A DNA stretch of 64,000 nt from Paenibacillus xylanexedens. GTDB taxonomy: Bacteria; Bacillota; Bacilli; Paenibacillales; Paenibacillaceae. Made by a program: the position numbers and the translations under genes. How positions within the stretch are numbered: the stretch's first letter is position 1; each line of letters opens with the position of its first letter. Below, in pieces: positions 17,091-25,064 of the stretch. The DNA lies in contig NZ_VEBF01000001.1 in NCBI RefSeq assembly GCF_007676705.1, positions 1,612,001-1,676,000 of the forward strand, given 5' to 3'. The notes below the pieces were generated by a model that saw only the letters and a list, made by a program, of their open reading frames with translations, had not been told where the DNA came from and did not search any database.

Positions 17091-19280
17091 CTAGACGCGC
17101 TCAAACCGGAACATCTCGCTCAGATAGTCTCCTGATGCACTGCCTACCGAAATACCGCCATACATGAGGGCATCGCCGGTAAAGGTCTCCGAGCCGCCTT
17201 TCAGACGGTAATCCGCATTAGGGTCCAATCCTTTCAGCTTCAGACGCTGCAGTGGTGCATTCGGTTCAGAGAGCACGCGGAAGTAGAATACAACGGCTTC
17301 GCTTCCGTCTGGTGCAATAAACATCCATGCTGTCTCATTACCTTCAAATGGACTGAGCAAACGGCGGAATGTTCCATACTGAACCGTTCCCCGGATCTCC
17401 TTGTACAGCTCTACCTGTGCTTTCACGATCTCGTTCTCTTCCTCAGTGAATTTCGTCAGATCCAGCTCATACCCGAAGTTGCCAGACATCGCAACATGTC
17501 CCCGAATCTCAAGTGAAGTTATCCGGTTGACCTGATGATTCGGTACCGCTGAGATATGCGATCCCATCGAACTTACCGGGTACACAAGACTCGTACCGTA
17601 TTGAATCCGCAGGCGGGATATGGCATCCGTGTTATCACTTGTCCACGTCTGTGGCATGTAATACAGCATACCTGGATCGAAGCGGCCACCACCACCTGAA
17701 CAGCTCTCGAACAGAATGTTCGGGAACGCCGAAGTGATTCGTTCCATAACGTCATACAGCCCCAGCATGTAACGATGCGCAGTCTCACGCTGTCTGTCTG
17801 CCGGAAGCAATGCAGAACCCACTTCCGTCATATTCCGGTTCATGTCCCATTTCACATAAGTGATTGGGGCAGAGCCAAGTACATCTATTAACATCCGTAC
17901 AATCTCATCACGTACATCTTGACGTGAGAAGTCCAGTACCAGTTGTTGACGACCTTCTGTGCGGCGGCGATCAGGCACATGCAGACACCAGTCTGGGTGT
18001 GCACGGTACAGCTCACTGTCTGGTGAGATCATCTCAGGCTCGAACCACAATCCGAACTGCATGTCCAGACTTGTCACACGATTTGCCAGGTCATCGAGGC
18101 CCTGTGGCAATTTATTCTTATCTACAATCCAGTCACCCAGCGAGGAGTTGTCGCTGTCCCGGTGTCCAAACCAGCCATCATCCAGGACAAACAGCTCAAT
18201 ACCCAGCTTCTGTCCGGCGCGAGCGATCTGTTCGATCTTGTCTGCGTTGAAACCAAAATAGGTAGCTTCCCAGTTGTTGACCAGAACAGGACGTTCCGCA
18301 TTACGGAACTGACCACGCGCAAGACGTTCCCGGTACAGTTCATGATAGGACTGAGACATGCCATCCAGCCCTGCATCCGAGTACACCATAACGGTCTCAG
18401 GTGTCTGGAATGCTTCCTGTGGCTCCAGCTTCCAGCTGAACTCGAACGGGTTGATCCCGAGTGACACACGGGTAGTGTGGAACTGATCCACTTCCGCCTG
18501 TGCGGCGAAGCTACCGCTATAGACGAGACTGAATCCGTAGACTTCACCCTGATCTTCATCCGTTCCCGGTGTCATCAAGGCAATAAATGGATTCTGCTGG
18601 TGGCTGCTTGAGCCACGACGGCTCTCAATACCTTGTAGTCCAGAAGCAAGCGGTCTGCGAACGATATCCCGTTCCCGTGTCCAAGCCCCGGACAATTGCA
18701 ACAATTCATAATCTGCATGCGGGAAATCAACAGAAGAACTGAGCGCACGCACCACATTCACTGAGGTAGCGCTCTCATTAACGATACGCATGGAGCGTGT
18801 AATCGCATTAAATGCCGTAAAGGCTGTATAGGAAAGTTCGATCTTGATACCTGCGACTTTGTCTTCCAACTCAATAACCAGCGTCTCTGCCTCGTCATCG
18901 GATTCAACATACGTTGCTGGCAGTCCTGTAAGTGCTGCTTTTCCTTTGGCCAATCGATGGCCTGTATACGTAAACTCCGAAACCGTCGAGCCATTCTCAA
19001 GTTCCAGTTGGATAGCCGGATTACGGAAATCACTTGTGCCATACACGGGTAGTTCCGCTGCCAATGTATCAAATGAAATCGTACGGTCCTCTGGTACCGG
19101 GTTCGGACTGAAAGATGCTCGTTCTGTCCGTACATGCAACCAGCTCAGATCGGTGTCGCGTAATTTTTTGCCATAATACAAGTGCACCAAATATCCTGAA
19201 GGCAGTACCTGAAATACGTAACTGGCCTCACGGGTCTGTAAATGAAACTGAAGTTTCTCCTGATTGATGTAAATGCTCAT
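17091..19280 (-). CDS. Alpha-galactosidase, glycoside hydrolase family 36
   Basis: A 729-residue GH36 enzyme releasing terminal alpha-1,6-galactose from melibiose, raffinose or related oligosaccharides. The N-terminal beta-supersandwich is followed by a (beta/alpha)8 barrel: nucleophile aspartate in YVKWDMNR (about 479) and acid/base aspartate in SDNTDAISR (about 548), matching the positions known for Geobacillus GH36 enzymes. NNWEATYFGFN, VLDDGWFGHRD and LWFEPEMISPDS line the active site. No signal peptide, so it acts on imported sugars. It stands alone with its own promoter and terminator; no transporter is adjacent. Confidence 0.95.
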   Translation of the reverse strand: MSIYINQEKLQFHLQTREASYVFQVLPSGYLVHLYYGKKLRDTDLSWLHVRTERASFSPNPVPEDRTISFDTLAAELPVYGTSDFRNPAIQLELENGSTVSEFTYTGHRLAKGKAALTGLPATYVESDDEAETLVIELEDKVAGIKIELSYTAFTAFNAITRSMRIVNESATSVNVVRALSSSVDFPHADYELLQLSGAWTRERDIVRRPLASGLQGIESRRGSSSHQQNPFIALMTPGTDEDQGEVYGFSLVYSGSFAAQAEVDQFHTTRVSLGINPFEFSWKLEPQEAFQTPETVMVYSDAGLDGMSQSYHELYRERLARGQFRNAERPVLVNNWEATYFGFNADKIEQIARAGQKLGIELFVLDDGWFGHRDSDNSSLGDWIVDKNKLPQGLDDLANRVTSLDMQFGLWFEPEMISPDSELYRAHPDWCLHVPDRRRTEGRQQLVLDFSRQDVRDEIVRMLIDVLGSAPITYVKWDMNRNMTEVGSALLPADRQRETAHRYMLGLYDVMERITSAFPNILFESCSGGGGRFDPGMLYYMPQTWTSDNTDAISRLRIQYGTSLVYPVSSMGSHISAVPNHQVNRITSLEIRGHVAMSGNFGYELDLTKFTEEENEIVKAQVELYKEIRGTVQYGTFRRLLSPFEGNETAWMFIAPDGSEAVVFYFRVLSEPNAPLQRLKLKGLDPNADYRLKGGSETFTGDALMYGGISVGSASGDYLSEMFRFERV

Positions 19281-19315
19281 ATGTCTCCTCCACCTCTATA
19301 TATAAAAGTCTTTTC

Positions 19316-19343
19316 GGTAAACGGTTTCTCAGGTTTCATTATA
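19316..19343 (-). promoter_or_regulatory. Promoter and candidate operator of the alpha-galactosidase gene
   Basis: A minus-strand -10 TATAAT is at 19338-19343. Just downstream, at 19316-19329, the plus strand reads GGTAAACGGTTTCT, a CG-centred imperfect palindrome resembling LacI/CcpA-family sites (cre-like). Its place just after the expected transcription start fits a repressor site. The -35 is poor. Confidence 0.45.
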
Positions 19344-19382
19344 ACGAAAAGATTGAAAATGTTCTACGCTTTCATCAAGCTT

Positions 19383-19434
19383 TAATCAAAAGAGCGCACA
19401 ACAGCCCGAAGGATGCCATACGCTCTTTTGATTA
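19383..19434 (-). terminator. Terminator of the mazEF transcript
   Basis: The 14-bp arms TAATCAAAAGAGCG and CGCTCTTTTGATTA enclose a 24-nt loop about 85 bp past the mazF stop. The T-run is short. Confidence 0.65.
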
Positions 19435-19517
19435 CAGTCTGAAATTAGTGTGTTCCCTTACAGGAACATCCATTGCCTACGGATGGCAGAGTAATGTACA
19501 AGACGCTACCTGATGCC

Positions 19518-19868
19518 TTAAAAATCGATTAAACCAAGGCTGATCTGTAAGGCTTCGTTGACCAATTTCATGGTCTCCTCATCCAGATGGGTAATCTTGT
19601 CAGTCAGCCTCTGCTTATCAATTGTCCGTATTTGTTCGAGCAAAATAACCGAGTCCCGGTCAAAGCCGTGTGCCGCCGCATCAATTTCCACATGCGTTGG
19701 CAGCTTTGCCTTCTGGATCTGGGCGGTGATAGCCGCCACAATACAAGTTGGACTGAACCGGTTGCCGATATCATTCTGAATAACCAGAACCGGCCTGACT
19801 CCACCTTGCTCGGAACCGACAACGGGAGAAAGATCCGCAAAAAAAACGTCACCACGTTTTACGATCAA
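19518..19868 (-). CDS. ndoA: MazF-type endoribonuclease toxin (EndoA/NdoA)
   Basis: A 116-residue MazF/PemK toxin: an RNA endonuclease that in Bacillus cleaves mRNA at UACAU-type sites. [23 protein letters not shown] is the family opening, with [12 protein letters not shown] and the core [19 protein letters not shown] as catalytic strand region. The length equals the B. subtilis protein. It lies 3 bp after the antitoxin gene and is the chromosomal housekeeping copy linked to alr, not a plasmid-type module. Confidence 0.96.
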   Translation of the reverse strand: MIVKRGDVFFADLSPVVGSEQGGVRPVLVIQNDIGNRFSPTCIVAAITAQIQKAKLPTHVEIDAAAHGFDRDSVILLEQIRTIDKQRLTDKITHLDEETMKLVNEALQISLGLIDF

Positions 19869-19871
19869 TGT

Positions 19872-20153
19872 CTACACCCCGCTAACTAAGCGGTCCAGAG
19901 TGCTGTCCGCATCTTCCTCCGCATGAAAGGCTTCGGATGCCATGGTCAGATTAATTTTAGCCATCTCCATGTATCCGCGCTGCATCGTTTCACGGATGTA
20001 ACGTTTCTTACGCTCCGTCAAATACAGCTTCATAGCCTGCCTAATCAATTCGCTGCGGTTGGAATTCTCCAGCGCTACGATGCCATCCACTTCCTGCAAA
20101 AGATAATCAGGTAAACTGATCATGATCCGCTTGGTGTTCTGCAAGTTGGCCAC
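19872..20153 (-). CDS. ndoAI: MazE-type antitoxin (EndoAI/NdoAI)
   Basis: A 93-residue ribbon-helix-helix antitoxin: N-terminal RIMISLPDYLLQEVDGIVA followed by NRSELIRQAMKLYLTERKK, then the toxin-binding tail RGYMEMAKINLTMASEAFHAEEDA. The GTG at 20153 is chosen for length and a GGGGGTGG site; the open frame extends 44 codons upstream without support. It neutralises the MazF product encoded directly downstream. Both ends match B. subtilis YdcD. Confidence 0.92.
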   Translation of the reverse strand: MANLQNTKRIMISLPDYLLQEVDGIVALENSNRSELIRQAMKLYLTERKKRYIRETMQRGYMEMAKINLTMASEAFHAEEDADSTLDRLVSGV

Positions 20154-20414
20154 CTTTCTTCCACCCCCACAAACCTTTCGCCATTGTGAACCAGTATTAC
20201 GTTTTTCCAGAACTTTTATACAAAGGAATATATATGCCCCGAGTATATCAAGTATGCTGTACTCCATTATAAACACGGGGAACAATATTCGTACAGACCA
20301 AACATCTCATTTCAGGATTTTAAATCCTTACCATCATACATAATTCGAGATGCTCCGACAGTTTTCCTTCTGTTCTGAAAAAAAGTTTACTGGTAATGGT
20401 GTCCAGTTCACCTG

Positions 20415-21602
20415 TCAGGATGTCAAAAGTGGATTTATTCTGGCGACTTCTGCTCCCCCACGGGTATAGACCCGGGGAATGCGGTGCGCCATCATGCAGA
20501 TCACTTCATAAGCAATCGTACCGAGCTGGGTTGCCACCTCGTCTGCGGTTATAACGCCACCAGACTGATGACCGATGAGGACAACCTCCTCGCCGACTTG
20601 AATTTCTTCCGCTTCTTCTGCGAAAGATTGTAACGACACCATACACTGATCCATGCAGATCGTACCGACGACAGGAACGCGGCGGCCGCGCACAAGCACT
20701 TGCGCTTTACCTGTTAACATTCTTGAGAATCCGTCTGCATAACCGATCGGCAGGGTCGCTATTCGTTCATACCCTTGCGTAACATAACGGGTTCCGTAAC
20801 TGATCCCCCAATGGGGTGGCAGTGTTTTGACCAGAACCGCCTTTGTCTTCAACGTCAATACCGGGGACAGCTTCACCACCTGATGATTCACCTCAGCCGA
20901 AGGATACAATCCGTACAGGCTAATTCCCACACGTACCATATCATAGGATAATTCCGGTGTATCAATGGCAGCTGCGCTGTTCGCCGTATGTATAATCGGG
21001 ATGACACATCCCTGATCCCTGAGCGCATGAACTACGCTTTGAAACCGTCGATACTGCTCCAGTGTATAGGTTTTGTCTTCTTCATCCGCTTTGGCAAAAT
21101 GGGTAAACATGCCTTCCAGCATCACCTGTTCGAGCGAAGCCACTTCCTGTATGAAAGCCAGTGCCTCATCGCCAGGCAATAGACCTAATCGGCCCATGCC
21201 GCTGTCGATTTTGATATGAACCTTCAGCTTGTTAGCATATGTGCCTGCATCCAGATGTCGAATAGCGTCAAGCACTTCCTTACTGAACAGCGTGACGGTC
21301 ACATCATGTTTCCATGCAACAGCAATCCCTTCAGGCGGCGTATATCCCAATACCAGGATTGGAATTGTAATCCCATGTTGTCGCAGTTCCAGAGCTTCGT
21401 CAAGAAAAGCCACACTTAAGTAATCCACACCCACTCGTTCCAGTTCTCTGGCCGTCTCCACCGCTCCGTGTCCATAGGCATTAGCCTTCACACAGGCGAG
21501 GAATTTCATGCCCTGAGGCAGTGCCTCGCGGAAAGCTTCTACGTTAGTGCACAAATGATCCAAATTGATCTCCGCTTGGGTCGGCCGATATTGTCCTTGC
21601 AC
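20415..21602 (-). CDS. alr: Alanine racemase
   Basis: A 395-residue PLP enzyme interconverting L- and D-alanine for peptidoglycan. The PLP lysine K39 lies in CVKANAYGHGAVE, the catalytic tyrosine in GISYGTRY, and RVGISLYGLYPS and IGYADGFSR are the further signatures. The GTG start at 21602 has AGAAGGTG 7 bp upstream. A 261-bp gap separates it from the mazE gene. The LolA-like gene upstream has its own terminator, and a good promoter lies just before alr. Confidence 0.97.
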   Translation of the reverse strand: MQGQYRPTQAEINLDHLCTNVEAFREALPQGMKFLACVKANAYGHGAVETARELERVGVDYLSVAFLDEALELRQHGITIPILVLGYTPPEGIAVAWKHDVTVTLFSKEVLDAIRHLDAGTYANKLKVHIKIDSGMGRLGLLPGDEALAFIQEVASLEQVMLEGMFTHFAKADEEDKTYTLEQYRRFQSVVHALRDQGCVIPIIHTANSAAAIDTPELSYDMVRVGISLYGLYPSAEVNHQVVKLSPVLTLKTKAVLVKTLPPHWGISYGTRYVTQGYERIATLPIGYADGFSRMLTGKAQVLVRGRRVPVVGTICMDQCMVSLQSFAEEAEEIQVGEEVVLIGHQSGGVITADEVATQLGTIAYEVICMMAHRIPRVYTRGGAEVARINPLLTS

Positions 21603-21650
21603 GTTAAGTCACCTTCTCTAATCATCTTAATCCGGCTCACGTCAGACTCC

Positions 21651-21679
21651 ATCGTAATGCTCCAGCATGTGACTGTCAA
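21651..21679 (-). promoter_or_regulatory. alr promoter
   Basis: On the minus strand TTGACA (21674-21679), a 17-bp spacer and TACGAT (21651-21656) form a strong sigma-A match 48 bp upstream of the alr GTG. Confidence 0.75.
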
Positions 21680-21986
21680 ATGAACCGAAGTTTCGCATTC
21701 CAAAACACATGCAAGGTGCGCCGTTTGAGGAATAGATGCGAACACAGAAGAAGACCGATAAGCAAGATTGTCAGGGCAAAATTTCACTCTCCATCCCAGC
21801 GAATATCTGCTTATATCGATTATTTACCCGGTTCCCTCTACATAGAAGCGCGTTTTGCATTATTGGTTGATCTTTGGATACGATGCATGCCTCTTCAGTC
21901 TATTTGTCGCACGTTGGACAGACGTTCCGGTCTTGTTCTGGATAAGAAAAACACGCTCCAAGGATGTACATCCTTTACAACAAGCA

Positions 21987-22015
21987 AAGCACCGGAGAAC
22001 GGGTCTCCGATGCTT
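21987..22015 (-). terminator. Probable terminator of the LolA-like lipoprotein gene
   Basis: The arms AAGCATCGGAGA and TCTCCGGTGCTT (minus strand) enclose a 5-nt loop, 50 bp past the stop codon. The following T-run is interrupted (TGCTTGTTG). Confidence 0.6.
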
Positions 22016-22063
22016 CTTAGCATTCCTTATGTTTATGCTACTATTCGTTCATTTGTTCAAAAA

Positions 22064-23263
22064 TCATTTGCCTGACTCTTCCTGCATGGATGTTGCAATG
22101 CGTACCATTTCGTTATCAGGCAGGTCGGCACTGGTGATACGATATTCTATGCCATCAGTCGTCCATGTCAGTGTCTGCAGTGCATCTCCGCTGACCATGC
22201 CCAGTGTGAATCCCAGATCCAGTACACGGGATGGGGCAAGCGAAACAGCTCGATCCTGTGGTCTGGCTTCGAATATCGTGTAATTGTATGTTCCTTCATA
22301 ACGAAGCATGACGGAATAGTCTCCTGCTTCTTCCAAAATCTGATCATCCTTAAGCTGGACTCCTTCCGGCGCATACGTCGGCTGAATTACACCGAAACTG
22401 TCTGCACCTTCCGGCTCTGCAAGCGTTGGTTCTTCGCCTTCCTGACCAGTTGCAGCACCCTCTGTACCTTGCTGCTCTGTTTCACCACTCACACCCGTCT
22501 GTCCATCACTGACAGTTCCGTCAGGTTCGGGCGCAGTCTGAGGATTGGCTGGTTCTTTGCTGCCGTCCTCACCTGTTTGCTCCGCAGGAGCCACACCAGA
22601 ATCCGTTCCTGTTTGGCCGCCTTTTTCTGTAGCAGCAGTCATGTTACGTTGCATATCAAAGGCATCCTTTTCAAATTCAGCACCGAATTTGAAGGAGTCA
22701 AACTTCACATCCACGACAACATTGGCATTGGAGTCGGATACCTCCACCTGTTTAGGTGCGTAATCCGATTTGTTCAGCCAGATTTTCTGTCTGACCAGTG
22801 CATGTGTATTATAATTGGCAGCTACATCAAAAACATAGCTCTCCTTCTCATCCGCAAACTGACGGGTTGTATCCCCTGTAATACTCCGGATCAATGTTTC
22901 ATAGAGGTATACCTGTCCTTGGTTGTCTGGCCAATTGCTCTGAAAACGGAAGCTTTTGTTCTGACTCGGCGTCAGAACAAACACACCCTCATCATTACGC
23001 AATACAATCTGCGTTACATCTTTTTTTGCATTAGTTAACGCAATACGATAATAGGAAGGCTTCTGATGCCATACCTCGACCTTGTACTGCTGCGGCGCAT
23101 CTCCGGTATGCAGCGTCATCACGCCTGCCCCCTGGTAACTTTCCATCTCTCCTACGACTTCGTTCAGATCTTTGACCACAGCTGCCGCATCCTTCTTCCC
23201 GCAGGCGGCAAGCAAGACCGATAAGACCAATACCATGGCAAGCATCCATGATATTCGGCGCAT
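22064..23263 (-). CDS. LolA-like/YdcC-type lipoprotein
   Basis: A 399-residue lipoprotein. The signal peptide ends in the lipobox VLLAACGK (Cys about 21). A LolA/GerS-like beta domain follows (VVGEMESYQGAGVMTL, KPSYYRIALTN), then a Gln/Glu/Gly/Thr-rich low-complexity linker (about 230-285) and a second folded part with NYTIFEARPQD. B. subtilis YdcC, a sporulation lipoprotein, occupies the same place before alr; the linker makes this one longer. The ATG at 23263 follows AAAGGGGATG; the frame is open ten codons upstream. Likely outer face of the cytoplasmic membrane, perhaps in sporulation (inference). Confidence 0.8.
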   Translation of the reverse strand: MRRISWMLAMVLVLSVLLAACGKKDAAAVVKDLNEVVGEMESYQGAGVMTLHTGDAPQQYKVEVWHQKPSYYRIALTNAKKDVTQIVLRNDEGVFVLTPSQNKSFRFQSNWPDNQGQVYLYETLIRSITGDTTRQFADEKESYVFDVAANYNTHALVRQKIWLNKSDYAPKQVEVSDSNANVVVDVKFDSFKFGAEFEKDAFDMQRNMTAATEKGGQTGTDSGVAPAEQTGEDGSKEPANPQTAPEPDGTVSDGQTGVSGETEQQGTEGAATGQEGEEPTLAEPEGADSFGVIQPTYAPEGVQLKDDQILEEAGDYSVMLRYEGTYNYTIFEARPQDRAVSLAPSRVLDLGFTLGMVSGDALQTLTWTTDGIEYRITSADLPDNEMVRIATSMQEESGK

Positions 23264-23510
23264 GACATCATCCCCTTTAGCACATGTTTTCACTTCAGGA
23301 TTTTGCTTGCAGCAGAACCCCTACTTGATTAGTACATGTCTATGAGGGACTTGTTCGATATATGCGGACTAGTTTGACAAGCTTTCAGTGAAGTCAGTTA
23401 ATACGGCATTGCTACGCAAAATCAGTCTCGGGGAGGATGTTAACTTTATCCAGAAAAGGCATAGTGGTTGTAGGAAACTATCCATTTCATTGAATATCGG
23501 AGGGGAAGGT

Positions 23511-24995
23511 ATGACGGCAACTAAGCTTCGCGCTTCACTGGAAGGACTGGATGAATTCATCGACGATCAACTTCAACTATGGAAAGGTGTCGGTACAGCG
23601 GTAGCTGTAATCCATAAGGATGAAGTCATCTGGCAAAAAGGCTACGGTTACCGTGACCTGGAGTCCAAGCTTGAAGTTACTCCCAATACATTGTTTGCTA
23701 TCGGTTCAAGTACCAAAGCCTTTACCGCAGCAACTGCTGCTCTGCTTGTGGATCAGGGGATACTGGACTGGGATGCACCTGTGAAGACGTATATGAAAGA
23801 ATTCCAGATGTTCGATCCGGTCGCAACAGAACGTCTAACTATTCGCGACATGCTGTGTCATCGTTCCGGTCTCCCAAGGCATGAGTTGGTATGGTACAAC
23901 TCCCCACGTACAAGAGAAGAACTTGTTCGTACTTTACGGTATCTGGAGCCGAATCAGGATTTCCGAAACAAATGGCAGTATCAGAACCTGATGTACATGA
24001 CGGCAGGTTATCTGGTTGGACTGCTTAATGAAACTTCATGGGAACAGGTTGTTCAGAAGTCCCTATTTAATCCGCTGGGTATGAACTCCAGCCTGTTCTC
24101 TGTCGATAAAATGCAACTTCAGCCAGACTATGCCTGTCCTTATATAGAGAAAGATGGTCAGAATACCAGAACCCCTTTTCGAGCCATTGATGCCGTAGGA
24201 CCAGCTGGTTCCATTAACAGTAATCTAGTCGATATGATTGCATGGCTTCAGTTCCAGTTGCATCAGGGACAATGGGAAGGAACATCGCTGATATCTAAGG
24301 AACAGATGAAGATTATGCATAGTCCTCAAATGCCTAGTGATTCGCCGTTCACAAGCCAAGAACTGCCTGTGAGTACATATGGTCTGGGCTGGATGATTGA
24401 GCCTTATCGTGGACATGCCATGATTCATCATGGTGGGGCTATTGATGGCTTCGCATCACAGGTTGCCTTTTTGCCGAATGAACAGATTGGGATCGTAGTA
24501 CTGAGCAATACCAACGGGAGTGTTATTCCGTATACCGTTGCTTTTCATATCATGGACCAACTGCTTGAATTGGAACCAGTCGATTGGAGCTCCAGATTTG
24601 CTCGTTTAATAGGCAAGGAGTTCCCCGAAGAGCCGGAAGTTCCTTCTGAGTCCCCCTCTATACCTGAACCCACTGTGGATGAAGGAACAGTAGGGTCTCA
24701 AGTTCAGTCTTATGATAGTCCAGTACATACCTATGTCGGTGTCTACACCCATCCTGGGTACGGTGAGATGTTGATTCAGGGCACAACCGAGGGATTACTG
24801 GTAACCCTCAACGCGATTGAAATGCCGATGGAATACACCGGAAAAGATACCTTCTCCGTCGAGTTTGTGTTATTCGGCCTGAAGGTTATGTTTACGTTTA
24901 ACGTGAATGAATCATCAGAAGTTGCTCAATCCATCTCCATTCCTCTGCTCCTTGAGCCGGGTACGAAGCCTATTGAATTCACCAGAGTTTCGTAG
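23511..24995 (+). CDS. Serine beta-lactamase-family hydrolase (cytoplasmic)
   Basis: A 494-residue class C beta-lactamase/esterase-like protein. SxxK motif is SSTK in AIGSSTKAFTAATAALL, the second motif is YQN, and a late HHGG (MIHHGGAIDGF) replaces the KTG. A C-terminal lipocalin-like/DUF3471 domain lies after residue 400. There is no signal peptide, so it is probably an intracellular esterase or peptidase, not a resistance enzyme. The ATG at 23511 with GGAGGGGAAGG is preferred over an open upstream extension. A paralogue with signal peptide and SLH domains lies 4.6 kb downstream. Confidence 0.85.
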   Translation: MTATKLRASLEGLDEFIDDQLQLWKGVGTAVAVIHKDEVIWQKGYGYRDLESKLEVTPNTLFAIGSSTKAFTAATAALLVDQGILDWDAPVKTYMKEFQMFDPVATERLTIRDMLCHRSGLPRHELVWYNSPRTREELVRTLRYLEPNQDFRNKWQYQNLMYMTAGYLVGLLNETSWEQVVQKSLFNPLGMNSSLFSVDKMQLQPDYACPYIEKDGQNTRTPFRAIDAVGPAGSINSNLVDMIAWLQFQLHQGQWEGTSLISKEQMKIMHSPQMPSDSPFTSQELPVSTYGLGWMIEPYRGHAMIHHGGAIDGFASQVAFLPNEQIGIVVLSNTNGSVIPYTVAFHIMDQLLELEPVDWSSRFARLIGKEFPEEPEVPSESPSIPEPTVDEGTVGSQVQSYDSPVHTYVGVYTHPGYGEMLIQGTTEGLLVTLNAIEMPMEYTGKDTFSVEFVLFGLKVMFTFNVNESSEVAQSISIPLLLEPGTKPIEFTRVS

Positions 24996-25026
24996 ATGAT
25001 CTGCACCTAGTGAACACCTGATGCAT

Positions 25027-25064
25027 TTCCGTTGTGGTAGCCGATCCTACCTACCACAACGGAA
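25027..25064. terminator. Shared terminator of convergent hydrolase and sgrR-like genes
   Basis: Perfect 14-bp arms TTCCGTTGTGGTAG and CTACCACAACGGAA enclose a 10-nt loop. The right arm contains the last codons and stop of the sgrR-like gene. T-runs are weak on both sides. Confidence 0.65.

Larger units (their letters stand above)
21603..22063. other. 461-bp intergenic region upstream of alr
   Basis: No credible gene is seen. The alr-proximal end has the alr promoter (21651-21679). The far end has a hairpin terminator (21987-22015), and next to it a perfect 16-bp palindrome AAGGATGTACATCCTT at 21960-21975. The remaining 280 bp show no repeat or motif that I recognise. Confidence 0.6.

Noticed and set aside
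19518..20153. mazEF as a mobile toxin-antitoxin or defence island
   Set aside because: It sits in the conserved alr-linked position of chromosomal EndoAI/EndoA and shows no mobile-element context.
22469..23038. 189-codon plus-strand open frame opposite the LolA-like gene
   Set aside because: It is antisense to a well-supported lipoprotein gene, has no ribosome binding site and an unnatural Cys/Phe/Ser-rich composition.
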